Of a stretch of 64,000 nucleotides of DNA, positions 28,001-36,087 are shown piece after piece. Below the pieces are notes generated by a model, which was not told where the DNA came from, did not search any database, and was given only the letters and a program-made list of their open reading frames with translations. Position 1 is the stretch's first letter; the number at the start of each line of letters is the position of its first letter. The stretch lies in contig NZ_CP022203.1 in NCBI RefSeq assembly GCF_002305895.1, positions 6,048,001 through 6,112,000 of the forward strand, in the 5' to 3' direction. Source of the stretch: Corallococcus macrosporus DSM 14697 (GTDB lineage Bacteria; Myxococcota; Myxococcia; Myxococcales; Myxococcaceae). Both the position numbers and the translations under genes were made by a program.

Positions 28001-29655
28001 CCGCGGGCAACGTCGTGCTGCAGATGGGCATGGCGAAGCTGGCCCAGGTGGGCGGCCGGGGGATGCAGCGGAGCATCGTCCGGGCCGGTGGAGGCGCGCG
28101 CTGGGGAGGCGGGCTGACCACGCGTCTGGGAACGGCGGTGCGCGGCGCGGGGCGGGGCCTGTCGCGGGGAGGCAACTTCGCGAGGATGGGCGCGGCCGTG
28201 CGGCGAGGCGTGTCCCAGGTCCCCGGCGCGGTGGGACGCGGCGTCCGGAGCATCGGGGCCGGCATCCGCAACATGCCGACGCAGGCGGCCGCGGCGGCGA
28301 GGGCGCTGCCGGGCGTCATCCGCGCGCCGGCGCAGAGCCTGCGTCGCGGGTTCGGCTGGGGGATGTCACGCAACTACCTGGTGGGCCGGGGCGTGGCGCC
28401 CGGCCTCGCGGGCCTGCGCGCGGCGGGGGCGGAGGGCGCGCTGCTCGCCCAGCTCGAGGCCGGCGGCCTGAGCGCGTCGGCCGCCCAGCACGCCCTGCGG
28501 GTGTGGGAGCGCGAGGGCCTCGAGCTGCTGCTCGCGGAGGGGCTGACCGCCGCGGAGATCCACCTCCTCACCCAGGCCTCCCAGGCCACCCTGCGGAAGC
28601 TGATGCTGGAGTTCTCCAGCCGCGAGCTCGCGAACCTGGCGGCGGCGGTGGGGGTCCAGGGGCTGGAGACCCTGGCGATCCTCGAGGCCTCCACGCTGCG
28701 CCGCCTGCTGGCGGGGCTCCCCCCACGGAGCGTCCTGCAGCTTGTCACGACGCTGCCCCGGGAGGTGCTGGAGCGCCTGGTCTCGGGCGGGATGGCGCCC
28801 GCGCGAATCGCGCACCTCGCGGGGGCGCTGCCACCCGACGTGTTGAACCGGCTCGCCTTCGAGCTGACGGCCCTCGAGCTGGACCGCGTGGTCAACGAGC
28901 TGGGCGAGGCGCTCGTCTCGAGAATGGGCATCCCGGGCGGACTGACGAGCGCCGAGCTGACGGAGCTCGCCGACGTGGTCGCCCGGACCCGCGCCATCCC
29001 GAACATCCAGGGGATGGACGACTGGCTCACCTTCGAGGCCAGGCATGGTCCCGCGCACGCGAGGGATGCGATCGCCGAGCTGCGTGAAGCGCAGCGCCTG
29101 GCCCGGGAGAGCCCGGGGTCCATCGTCAACATCGGCGGCGACGAGAACCCGCCGATGCGCAACCCGACCGACCCGATGCGGTCGTTCGACATCAACATGG
29201 AGGACGCGGCGACCGGCGCCGAGCGGAACATCGAGGTCACCACGGCGCGGGGCACGCCCAACACGCCCACGGAGGGTTATGTCACGGACTCCCCGGACCT
29301 CACCGCGGGCGTCCAGCACGCCGGTGACAAGGCGGCCAGCCGCATCGCGGATGGAAGGCCCATCGGCGGCGACCGGGAGGCGGTGATTCGCGTGCGGTTC
29401 TACCAGGGCCAGACGCAGGTGGGCCGTGGCGGGCGCGGGGGCACCATCACCTATGACGGGACCGGCACCTACAGCCACCAACCGCCTCACCCCTCCGCAC
29501 CACCACGGGTGCGAAACATCCTCTCCGACTTCGAGAGCGCCCTGCCGAACATCCGCAACAATCATCTCCTCGAGCGGGTCCGCCTGGTGGACTTCGATGG
29601 CAACGTGATTGCGGAGTACGCTCGCGGGCAAGGTGGCTGGATGAGGGTGCGGTGA
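25066..29655 (+). CDS. DUF4157 (eCIS-core-type) polymorphic toxin-like protein
   Basis: 1529 residues from a GTG preceded by CAGGGGGA. Residues about 130-225 form a DUF4157 domain with the zincin-like motif H200-E-M-T-H (LLAHEMTHVVQQTEG). This domain marks cargo of extracellular contractile injection systems and other large secreted toxins. A long acidic, Glu/Ala/Arg-rich coiled-coil stretch follows (about 250-760). A hydrophobic block (about 820-955) has several segments long enough to cross membranes. Then come basic Gly/Arg-rich linkers and helical repeats (about 1110-1310). The last about 200 residues look like a compact C-terminal toxin domain (SFDINMEDAATG, NIEVTTARG, REAVIRVRFYQG). No eCIS structural gene lies in the window. 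Confidence 0.8.
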   Translation: MDFARAKKPEVRSASRDARARRSQPETGGTDTGVPLFLRGPREPASMIGGAPALTDAEAPAESLPLYLRGAMGAGVGTQAVPPVQARLAVAPATSALEEQADQVARAASAPASSTPSSATPPRPPATPNRLTGTSGEPLSPRVRERVEPVVGRDLSDVRVHQASDDRAAAESIRARAFTHKEHVFLGRGESPEDVELLAHEMTHVVQQTEGDAPPVQRKPADYRQPEDGMGPATRMRARIDEELADEDVPDERPDIDRGDVTSRSHRLQPQARPDVDRAAQERPGVQAAATETAQKVDAPAQAEGEGEGGKRKEGEAEGREAAGDAEQSAAQEAFSTAAAELQPQVPTPVAPVPQVAPVDAGGQALRPVENADAAITEIAEATQGMRDEGTGLQEVASTERANARILEGNIHLVRKGVAQSDLGVTTSQGHAAYRRTVLEQGRAALGVSRQKTAWVAEQAPQHLGKADEGREDSEGMAEEASSLSAESEANTPDDADAAEKAGEQRGEINRAGGDVNNLDRAFSGGQERARGLSADAEQAAGLNTRAEEKLTESTSVLQRTDEKLAQMREQTDGARAQVEALAERPGEMVAQADETEAEGRSVVEQSFAVEERLREEQDTHRANAAAIPEETPEERALREAEGIEAPRLETQPPVQPAPAQPEEGAPPPVADGGKAAAGAHERAPAEEAQEGGAQAAMQQAQATAAEGGELPPIAPRPPTDGGAETVVQRQPQAGYEDRWSVDPAGDIASHIPQLLGGSAPAEGEQRVSREELEAREQERRRTEVLEIQDMAGKPFEQTSAWERRRIALRMAGRHLWSGLTSIRWPGWGALALGLVNPVTPLLGVVSGFGMIASGAANLVNIQAWQRDPIGNLLKIAADIATGLTIILGSITALAAVIAALCTALILVSFGFLGPALGPVVAFCASVMVTTGGWTIAVGKWALLLQFLGFLKNLYEAGVARNAEELQRSSDRMSSDVSAAGNVVLQMGMAKLAQVGGRGMQRSIVRAGGGARWGGGLTTRLGTAVRGAGRGLSRGGNFARMGAAVRRGVSQVPGAVGRGVRSIGAGIRNMPTQAAAAARALPGVIRAPAQSLRRGFGWGMSRNYLVGRGVAPGLAGLRAAGAEGALLAQLEAGGLSASAAQHALRVWEREGLELLLAEGLTAAEIHLLTQASQATLRKLMLEFSSRELANLAAAVGVQGLETLAILEASTLRRLLAGLPPRSVLQLVTTLPREVLERLVSGGMAPARIAHLAGALPPDVLNRLAFELTALELDRVVNELGEALVSRMGIPGGLTSAELTELADVVARTRAIPNIQGMDDWLTFEARHGPAHARDAIAELREAQRLARESPGSIVNIGGDENPPMRNPTDPMRSFDINMEDAATGAERNIEVTTARGTPNTPTEGYVTDSPDLTAGVQHAGDKAASRIADGRPIGGDREAVIRVRFYQGQTQVGRGGRGGTITYDGTGTYSHQPPHPSAPPRVRNILSDFESALPNIRNNHLLERVRLVDFDGNVIAEYARGQGGWMRVR

Positions 29656-29657
29656 CC

Positions 29658-30359
29658 ATGGAAATCGACGGATTTGTCATCAAGTTTCCCGGCCATTCCT
29701 TCCGCTTCCGGAACGTCATGGCTGAAGCCGATGCCTCTGGCTTCGCGACGGCCCTGGATGCCGTCGACGTGCTGCGCGTCTGCGGATGGGAGCCGCTCTC
29801 CGCGGAGGCCGTCCTGACGTGCGTATCCCCGGAGAGCGCGGAGGACGTCAGCCCCGCCAGGCCCCACTGGCTGCTGGCTCGCGCCGAGGTCCCTCCCGGC
29901 ACCATCGTCCAGGCGACGAGGCTCGACCCCGTCCACGCGCGAGCGGAGCACCTGTCCCGCCCCACGCTCGAGGGCTGGCTCTCCAGCGCGCTCGCGGACT
30001 GCGGCTGTGCGGAGCGCGACGGGGAGCCGGAGTGGAGGGAGCTTCGCTTCGATGCCTGCCGGGCCTGGAGCGGGCCCCGCGACTGGCGTGGAACCCAGGA
30101 CGTGGCGCGGCTCCGAACCGATGAGGGGATGCTCACGGTGCCTTTGGAGCGCGACGAGCAGGGCACCTGGCTCAGCGGGCCGCGGGCCCCCGTCTCAGAC
30201 CAGCCTCCACTGACAGTCCTCCTCCTGCAACGCTGGGAGACGCTCACGCTCGGCATCTCCGTGAACTACAGCTACTGGCTCCAGGACGACGAGCCGGCCG
30301 CGGTCCGCTTCAAGGCAGCGCTGGCCCGGCTGGAGGAGCTGGGTTGGGAACGGGGATGA
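29658..30359 (+). CDS. Probable cognate immunity protein
   Basis: 233 residues starting three bases after the toxin stop. There is no signal peptide or transmembrane segment, so it is probably cytoplasmic. It is acidic overall, with many Trp and Cys (ADCGCAERDGEPEW, WLLARAEVPPGT, ISVNYSYWL). No family is recognised. Its position directly behind the C-terminal toxin domain and its small soluble form are the normal signature of an immunity gene, and this call rests on that context alone. Confidence 0.55.
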   Translation: MEIDGFVIKFPGHSFRFRNVMAEADASGFATALDAVDVLRVCGWEPLSAEAVLTCVSPESAEDVSPARPHWLLARAEVPPGTIVQATRLDPVHARAEHLSRPTLEGWLSSALADCGCAERDGEPEWRELRFDACRAWSGPRDWRGTQDVARLRTDEGMLTVPLERDEQGTWLSGPRAPVSDQPPLTVLLLQRWETLTLGISVNYSYWLQDDEPAAVRFKAALARLEELGWERG

Positions 30360-30366
30360 TGCGCTG

Positions 30367-30621
30367 ATGCCAGTCGAGCGCGACCGTCATGGCCGGTTCC
30401 AGGTAGGCCTCTTCGGCCTGCCACGCTGGGCGCTCCTCCTCGGCGCCCTGGCCATGACGGGCCTTGTCGTCGCGGCGGCCCGGTTCGTGGAGCCCCACCC
30501 CGTGAGCCCGCCGTGGCTCGCGGACGCCATCCACCTGGGTGGCTGGCTCTACCTGGCGCTGGTCCTCATCGCGGTGACGAGCTGGCTCGTCCGCAGGTGG
30601 AAGCGGAATCGAGGCGAGTGA
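30367..30621 (+). CDS. Small two-pass membrane protein
   Basis: 84 residues with two hydrophobic segments (WALLLGALAMTGLVVAA and LYLALVLIAVTSWLV) and basic ends (MPVERDRHGR, VRRWKRNRGE). It starts seven bases after the immunity-like gene and is likely co-transcribed with the toxin. It may be a second immunity or anchoring protein, or an unrelated small membrane protein. The toxin's hydrophobic central block makes a membrane-located partner plausible. Confidence 0.55.
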   Translation: MPVERDRHGRFQVGLFGLPRWALLLGALAMTGLVVAAARFVEPHPVSPPWLADAIHLGGWLYLALVLIAVTSWLVRRWKRNRGE

Positions 30622-31024
30622 CCGCCTCTCCTTCCTCTCCGCTGACGGGGACGCCCCCTCGCCTCCTCCCCTGCTTGGGGGTGGCCCTGTCGAAGCACGG
30701 CCGCAACAATGGTGAGAATTTCCAGCGGGATTGAGAGGGATTGCCGCACGCCTGTCTGCAGGGCGAGCTCGATAATCCCTCAAGGAATGGCCATGGGAAT
30801 ACCATTTCAGGTGAAAGGGTATTCGCGCCCGCAACACCGCTAACGAGTCGTAAACACCGCCGGTCCTGACGGAAGCGAGACGCCCAGCACGAGGCGTGGG
30901 TCGCTGACGGGGCGCGGACCTGCGGTCTGGAAGCCAACGCGCCGCTGGGGGACCGCGGCGCGCCGGTCCGGCACCGTCCGCCCGGTGAGTCGTGGTTTCT
31001 GGTGGTCTCACCTGAGGTATCAAC
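30622..31024 (+). other. Intergenic region before the discoidin protein
   Basis: 403 bases. It is less GC-rich around 30720-30860, where the promoter of the discoidin gene may lie. GAGG seven bases before the TTG start is the probable ribosome site. I see no RNA, repeat or convincing gene. Confidence 0.35.
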
Positions 31025-33157
31025 TTGAATCCACACCACAGGACCTCATCCCGGGGGGGATGGCTGCACCTGCGCGAGCCTGCCCGTGTGCTCGCGCTGT
31101 CTGCCCTTGCGCTCGCGACGCCCGCGCTAGCCGCCGGGGGCTTTACCTCCGTCACCGCCAGTGGGGATGACGGCAACGTCCCCTCCAACGCCATCGACGG
31201 CGACCCCACCACGCGCTGGTCCAGCGACGGCGTGGGAGAATGGCTCACCGGCGACTTGGGCGCGGTGAAATCACTCAGCGCCGTGGACATCTCCTGGCAC
31301 CGTGGCGACGAGCGCGTCAATCGCTTCGTCATCTCCACCTCCACGGACGGAACGAACTTCACGCAGGTGCACTCCGGCAGCTCGTCTGGCAACACCGCCG
31401 CGCCGGAGCGCTACGCGTTCTCCGCGGTGGACGCGCGCTACGTGCGCATCACCGTGAACGGCAGCACGATGAACACCTGGGCCAGCATCGCGGAGCTGGC
31501 GGCCGTCGCCGACGGCGCGAACCCGCCCGCCACCCTCCCCGAGCGGTTCACCTCCGTCGCCGCCAGCGGAGATGACGGCAACGTCCCCGCCAACGCCATC
31601 GACGGTGACCCCGCCACGCGCTGGTCCAGCGACGGCGTGGGGCAGTGGATTACGGGCGACCTGGGCACCGTGGCGCAGTTGGACGCCGTGGACATCGGCT
31701 GGCACCGTGGCGACGAGCGCGTCAACAACTTCGTCATCTCCACCTCCACGGACGGTACGAACTTCACGCAGGTGCACTCCGGCAAGTCGTCCGGCAACAC
31801 CGCCGCGCTGGAGCGCTACACGTTCTCCCCGGTGAGCGCGCGCTACGTGCGCGTCACCGTGAACGGCAGCTCGATGAACACCTGGGCCAGCATCGCGGAG
31901 CTGAAGCCCGGCACCGGCTCGACCCCGCCCACCACCCCGCCCGACGACACCCCCGAGCGCTTCTCCTCCGTCGCCGCCAGCGGAGATGACGGCAACGTCC
32001 CCGCCAACGCCATCGACGGTGACCCCGCCACGCGCTGGTCCAGCGACGGCGTGGGGCAGTGGATTACCGGCGACCTGGGCACCGTGGCGCAGTTGGGCGC
32101 CGTGGACATCGGCTGGCACCGTGGCGACGAGCGCATCAACAACTTCGTCATCTCCACCTCCACGGACGGCACGGCCTTCGCGCAGGTGCACTCCGGCAGG
32201 TCGTCCGGCAACACCTCCGCGCTGGAGCGCTATTCGTTCTCCCCGGTGAACGCGCGCTACGTGCGCGTCACCGTGAACGGCAGCTCGATGAACACCTGGG
32301 CCAGCATCGCGGAGCTGAAGCCCGGCACCGGCTCGGCCCCGCCCACCGACCCGCCCACCAACCCGCCTGGCGAGCAGGGCCAGGACAAGTTCGGCGTGAC
32401 GATGCTCTACCCGACCCGGTCGGGCGGCGAGCAGTGGTTCCTGGCGGACAACGCGACGTCCGACAAGCGCTTCGACCCGCAGAACACCATCACGCGCAAC
32501 TCGGACGGCTCCTGGAAGATGAGGAACAGCAAGGTGCGCATGTCCGTGTTCACCTCCACGGGCTACAGCGCGTCCAAGATTCCGACGTATGACCGGGACG
32601 TGCTGGCCAGCCGGGGCTACATGCAGGCGGCGAACGACTGGCGGAACATCGAGATGACCGGCTTCATCAAGGTCAACTCCGTGTCCGACGTGTCGGACAA
32701 CTTCGCGTGGTACGCGCGAGGCGGCAAGCACAACGACAACCACTCCGGGTGCGAGGGCAGCAGCTACAAGGGCTCGCTGCACTATGACGGCCGCGTGCGC
32801 TGGCAGAAGGAGACGTGGCACGTCTCCTACGACCAGTCGTCCTACAAGTCCGGCACGTCCGCGCTGCGGGGCCGCTGGGTGGGCTTCAAGTCGGTGATGC
32901 GCAACACCCGGGTCAACGGCAAGGAGGCCGTGCGCCTGGAGATGTACCTCAACGAGAACGCCGACAAGAAGACCTGGAAGAAGGTCTACGACATGGTGGA
33001 CTCGGGGAACTGGGGTGGTGACGCCAGCCACTGCGGCGGCGCCGTGAATGCCATGCCCATCACCTGGGGTGGCCCCATCGCCGTGTTCCGCTGGGACAGC
33101 GCCAACGACGTGGACTTCAAGTGGCTGTCCGTGCGCGAAATCTCGCCGGAGCAGTGA
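31025..33157 (+). CDS. Secreted protein with three discoidin (F5/8 type C) modules and C-terminal lyase-like domain
   Basis: 710 residues from a TTG start with GAGG seven bases upstream; no in-frame ATG lies near the signal peptide (VLALSALALATPALA). Three F5/8C-like modules of about 119 residues (DGDPTTRWSSDG, MNTWASIAEL) are joined by Pro/Thr linkers. Residues about 455-710 form a different beta-rich domain (DKFGVTMLYPTRSGGEQWFL, WYARGGKHND, YDGRVRWQKETWHVSY). It resembles the concanavalin-like fold of some alginate or polysaccharide lyases and their noncatalytic relatives. Probably an extracellular carbohydrate-binding or degrading protein; no catalytic residue is assigned. Confidence 0.8.
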   Translation: MNPHHRTSSRGGWLHLREPARVLALSALALATPALAAGGFTSVTASGDDGNVPSNAIDGDPTTRWSSDGVGEWLTGDLGAVKSLSAVDISWHRGDERVNRFVISTSTDGTNFTQVHSGSSSGNTAAPERYAFSAVDARYVRITVNGSTMNTWASIAELAAVADGANPPATLPERFTSVAASGDDGNVPANAIDGDPATRWSSDGVGQWITGDLGTVAQLDAVDIGWHRGDERVNNFVISTSTDGTNFTQVHSGKSSGNTAALERYTFSPVSARYVRVTVNGSSMNTWASIAELKPGTGSTPPTTPPDDTPERFSSVAASGDDGNVPANAIDGDPATRWSSDGVGQWITGDLGTVAQLGAVDIGWHRGDERINNFVISTSTDGTAFAQVHSGRSSGNTSALERYSFSPVNARYVRVTVNGSSMNTWASIAELKPGTGSAPPTDPPTNPPGEQGQDKFGVTMLYPTRSGGEQWFLADNATSDKRFDPQNTITRNSDGSWKMRNSKVRMSVFTSTGYSASKIPTYDRDVLASRGYMQAANDWRNIEMTGFIKVNSVSDVSDNFAWYARGGKHNDNHSGCEGSSYKGSLHYDGRVRWQKETWHVSYDQSSYKSGTSALRGRWVGFKSVMRNTRVNGKEAVRLEMYLNENADKKTWKKVYDMVDSGNWGGDASHCGGAVNAMPITWGGPIAVFRWDSANDVDFKWLSVREISPEQ
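31142..32317 (+). repeat. Three tandem discoidin-module repeats
   Basis: Units are 31142-31498, 31547-31903 and 31961-32317, each 357 bases, with starts spaced 405 and 414 bases apart. Units 2 and 3 differ at only about 16-20 positions by eye, many synonymous. Unit 1 is more diverged but still nearly identical in protein. This fits recent duplication or gene conversion within the gene. Confidence 0.9.
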
Positions 33158-33180
33158 GCCGCTGACAGCAGTCCCCGCCC

Positions 33181-33212
33181 GCCCCGGTGCGCCCTCCCTG
33201 GAGCGCCGGGGC
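33181..33212 (+). terminator. GC hairpin after the discoidin gene
   Basis: GCCCCG/CGGGGC plus GCGC/GCGC with a two-base bulge form a strong stem 24 bases after the stop. No T-run follows, so it is a weak terminator call. Confidence 0.35.
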
Positions 33213-33466
33213 GTGGCGGAGCGCCACGCGAACTCCCCTGAAAAATCGCCAAGCGAAGGTTCCCACGAGGGGTCGTTCAAGAGGGCGCGGGACGACCTCG
33301 CATCAGGGTGCATGCCCCCATGCACCTGCTGGGGTCCTGGATGCGCCGCGCCCTCGGCGGTGGGAGGGCACGGGCCATTGCTCAACACGTGAGTGCCTTC
33401 CGCGCAAGGCCGCGAGAGCCGGCTCATGGGGAGTCGCTCGAAGCGATTTCAGCGAAGGAGAGACAC

Positions 33467-33649
33467 ATCTCCGGCAACGGCGTGATCATCCAGATTACCG
33501 TCGGCAGCACCGTCTCCTCGGTGTTCCAGGGCGCGGGCACCCACGCCCAGTACAGCCTGGGCACCGCTGGCGTGTCGACCCGGCGTCGGCTCGACATCAC
33601 GAATGCCTCCGGCGACAGCTTCCACGTGGGTTGCCGCTGGGGCGTCTGA
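33467..33649 (+). CDS. Small unknown protein, possibly with a non-standard ATC start
   Basis: A 60-codon frame ending at TGA 33647-33649 gives a beta-strand-like peptide (GVIIQITVGSTVSSVFQGAG, then RLDITNASGDSFHVGCRWGV). An excellent ribosome site AAGGAG (33455-33460) lies six bases before an in-frame ATC at 33467. The next usable start, GTG at 33482, is about 20 bases from that site. Either ATC is used, or an ATG has mutated to ATC, or the GTG is used without that site. Upstream in the same frame the composition is noncoding. A hairpin follows after the stop. No family is recognised. Confidence 0.45.
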   Translation: MSGNGVIIQITVGSTVSSVFQGAGTHAQYSLGTAGVSTRRRLDITNASGDSFHVGCRWGV

Positions 33650-33680
33650 GGTCGTGAGTCGTTGATTCACGAACCGGGCT

Positions 33681-33713
33681 GCCGCCGGTGGACTCCTTCG
33701 GCGGCGGCTTTCT
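33681..33713 (+). terminator. Terminator between convergent genes
   Basis: GCCGCCG (33681-33687) pairs with CGGCGGC (33702-33708) and is followed by TTTCT. It sits between the small unknown gene and the convergent carotenoid oxygenase gene. Confidence 0.45.
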
Positions 33714-33729
33714 CCACCCACTCGGACCT

Positions 33730-35118
33730 CTACGGTGAAGCGGCGCCCTCCCCCGCGAAGCTGCCGTGGAAGGTCACCGGGATGGTCTGGTCGAAGTGCA
33801 CGGTCGCCAGCGGGCCATCATCCAGGTGCTGGCCATCGAGCACGGCGACATAGGAGTGCTCCGTCTTCGCGTCGTACACGAGGTCGAGCACGAACGCGGA
33901 GTCCTGCGCCGCCCCTCGCGGGACGAGCACGGGCTCGGTGGGAAGCTGTCCGTCTGGCAGGACCCACTCCGTGTTCACGCCTCGCTCAAGGTCCATGCGC
34001 GTCACGCCGTGGATGCTCCGGTCCGGTCCGTGCCGCTCGGTTTGCGCGAACAGCATGCTGTACCGCGCGCCGTGGAGCCGCGGATGCACCTGTGGAAAAT
34101 CACAGGGGATGTCGCAGAGCCGGGCTTCGTGCGCCGCGCCGGACTTCAGGTCGAGCTTCACGCGCGTGAGCAGCGGAAGCGGCCCCACCGACTCGAGCTC
34201 TCCAATCTCCCCGAGCGAAAACGTCGGGTAGCGGCAGAGGTCGACGCAGGGCCCCCGCGCGTCCTCGAACGCGTTGGCGAAGTGCCAGGTCCAGAAGGGA
34301 GCGAGCTCGAACGTCCGAGGCGAATCCATGGCATCCAGGGGCACGACGATGAGCCGGGCGCCGAGCTCGGGCTTCCATTGAAAGAGCTGGGTGACATCCC
34401 CCAGGCCCAGCATCGCGCGCAGGAGGTTCAGCTTCACCGGGCCCACGTAGAGGATGAGGTGCCGCTCCGTCGCCATGAAGTCATGCACCATGCTGTGCCA
34501 GGGCGCCTCCACGGTGCCGAGCTTCGACGGCTCGCCCGCGTCCGGCAGCGCGTACAGGTCAATCTCCATCTTCCGGCCGTAGCGCACGCCGAAGTTGAAC
34601 GTCGTCCGGAGCGAAGCGACGCGGTGGGGGTGCGCGGAGAAGGCGCCAGACACGACGCCCAGGTCCGTGGACGCGAGCGTCTCCAGCGTGGCGGGGTCCA
34701 TCTCCTGGAGGAGGCTGTTCTCCATCAGCGCGAAGAGCCGGTTCTTCCACAAGAACGTCGACGTGTTCCCCGTCGACTTCGACAAGCCCTTGCGGACGAG
34801 GCGCATCCGGTCGAGCCACGACGCCGCGGAGCTGTAGAGGAAGCGCCCCGCCGCCTGCTCCTCCCGGTAACCGGCGCTCTCGACGATACGGCTCGCGCCC
34901 CATGCGCCGCTCCCGTCGAAGCGCACCGCCGTCACGGCGCCGTCGGCCTCGAACGCGTGCGGGATGCGCTGGCCGAAGCGCTCGAACAGGCCCGGACCGG
35001 CGCGAAACAACGTCCCCCGCAGGGACTCGGGGAGCCGCCCCTCGACCCGCAGCGGCTCGAAGCCATGCGGACGAGAGAGGGACCGCAACAGAGGACTCAC
35101 CGGCTTCTCGCTTCGCAT
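33730..35118 (-). CDS. Carotenoid cleavage oxygenase family protein (RPE65-like)
   Basis: 462 residues. The family cleaves carotenoids, apocarotenoids or stilbenes using iron held by four His on a seven-bladed propeller. Candidate ligands are in FSAHPH, SMVHDFMAT, WTWHFANAFED and PVTFHGSF. GTLFRAGPGLFERFG near the N-terminus and the C-terminal FHGSFAGEG are family hallmarks. The ATG at 35118 with GGGAG upstream was preferred to a TTG at 35157, which lies inside the operator. It is divergent from a TetR regulator across a palindrome and so is probably controlled by it. The pigment substrate is unknown. Confidence 0.88.
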   Translation of the reverse strand: MRSEKPVSPLLRSLSRPHGFEPLRVEGRLPESLRGTLFRAGPGLFERFGQRIPHAFEADGAVTAVRFDGSGAWGASRIVESAGYREEQAAGRFLYSSAASWLDRMRLVRKGLSKSTGNTSTFLWKNRLFALMENSLLQEMDPATLETLASTDLGVVSGAFSAHPHRVASLRTTFNFGVRYGRKMEIDLYALPDAGEPSKLGTVEAPWHSMVHDFMATERHLILYVGPVKLNLLRAMLGLGDVTQLFQWKPELGARLIVVPLDAMDSPRTFELAPFWTWHFANAFEDARGPCVDLCRYPTFSLGEIGELESVGPLPLLTRVKLDLKSGAAHEARLCDIPCDFPQVHPRLHGARYSMLFAQTERHGPDRSIHGVTRMDLERGVNTEWVLPDGQLPTEPVLVPRGAAQDSAFVLDLVYDAKTEHSYVAVLDGQHLDDGPLATVHFDQTIPVTFHGSFAGEGAASP

Positions 35119-35153
35119 CCCTTGGCTCCCAGGCGTCTGGCCCTGCGTCACGG

Positions 35154-35182
35154 GCAAAGTAAGTTACCATTACTTACTTTGC
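35154..35182. promoter_or_regulatory. Probable TetR operator (11-bp perfect inverted repeat)
   Basis: GCAAAGTAAGT (35154-35164) and ACTTACTTTGC (35172-35182) are perfect inverted copies around a seven-base spacer. This 29-bp AT-rich site lies in the 97-bp gap between the divergent oxygenase and TetR genes, the typical place for an autoregulatory TetR operator. Confidence 0.75.
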
Positions 35183-35215
35183 AACATCCCCCATCCCCTC
35201 TACCCTGCCCCGCGG

Positions 35216-35869
35216 ATGGCCACGAAGACGCGAGCACGCCCGTACCACCACGGGGACCTCAAGCGCGCCCTGCTGGACGCGAGCATCGAACTCATTCGCG
35301 AGGAAGGCGTGGAGGCGCTCACCGTCGCCGAAATCGGCCGCCGCGTGGGCGTTTCGTCCGCCGCGCCCTACAAGCACTTCGCGGACCGCCAGGCGCTGCT
35401 GCGCGCGCTCGCGAGGGAAGGAAACCGGCGACTGGGCGAGGCCCTCATCGCCGGTGTCGGCGGGACGCTCGACCCGCAGGAGGCCTTCCGCCGCTCGGGT
35501 ATCGCTTTCATCCGGTGGGCCGCGGAGAACCCGGCCCTGTACCGCATCGCCACGGACCCGGCGTACATCGACTACGCGTCAACGGATTCGGAAGCCGAGG
35601 TGCCCGACGCCCTCAAGGGCTCGATGGACACGTTCTGGCCGGAGCTGGGAGCGCTGGTGCGCTCGGGCAGCGCGCTTTCCGCCTCCCATCCCCTGATGGA
35701 GCAGCTACGAGGTCGCGCGCTCGCGCACGGCCTGGCGAGCCTGTTCGTCAGCGGCGCCTTGGCGTCCCTTGGAGTCGCGACCTCGGACGCGGAGCGGCTT
35801 GCCCGCGCCGTCATCGGTGAGGACGTCCCGGCCACGACACGCCGGGGCAGGCCTCCGCGCACCCGGTGA
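35216..35869 (+). CDS. TetR/AcrR-family transcriptional regulator
   Basis: 217 residues. The N-terminal HTH spans about residues 18-65: ALLDASIELIREEGVEALTV, then AEIGRRVGVSSAAPYKHFAD. The ligand-binding half contains FIRWAAENPALYRIATDP, as in the WHG-type TetR C-terminal domain. The C-terminus is basic (TTRRGRPPRTR). It is divergent from the carotenoid oxygenase gene with a palindromic site between them, so it likely represses both itself and the oxygenase until a ligand, perhaps an apocarotenoid, is bound. Confidence 0.9.
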   Translation: MATKTRARPYHHGDLKRALLDASIELIREEGVEALTVAEIGRRVGVSSAAPYKHFADRQALLRALAREGNRRLGEALIAGVGGTLDPQEAFRRSGIAFIRWAAENPALYRIATDPAYIDYASTDSEAEVPDALKGSMDTFWPELGALVRSGSALSASHPLMEQLRGRALAHGLASLFVSGALASLGVATSDAERLARAVIGEDVPATTRRGRPPRTR

Positions 35870-36087
35870 GCGCCGCAGGCCCACCGACAGTGGGACGCCG
35901 GGCACCGCGCATCCCCGGCGCCAGGAGATGGGCCTGTCGAAGCCGCTGAGCGGTTCCGCAGCAACGCCACGCCGCCACGGCGAAATCGTTCCCCGCCACG
36001 CAACTCCGTGCGCACACGGAAGGACAATTCCTACAAAAGCACGAAGGAACGCACCTCGTGCTTCATTGACCTGGGGGGGTCAACATC

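Noticed and set aside
24753-29087. Plus-strand frame of 1444 codons overlapping the toxin gene in another frame
   Set aside because: Gly/Arg/Pro-rich out-of-frame reading; the toxin frame has the DUF4157 motif and a proper start.
31142-32317. Discoidin repeats considered as a CRISPR-like or mobile repeat array
   Set aside because: Units are 357 bases, in frame and encode complete protein modules.
31271-33427. Minus-strand frame of 718 codons opposite the discoidin gene
   Set aside because: Its internal repeats merely mirror the discoidin modules; no start signal or domain.
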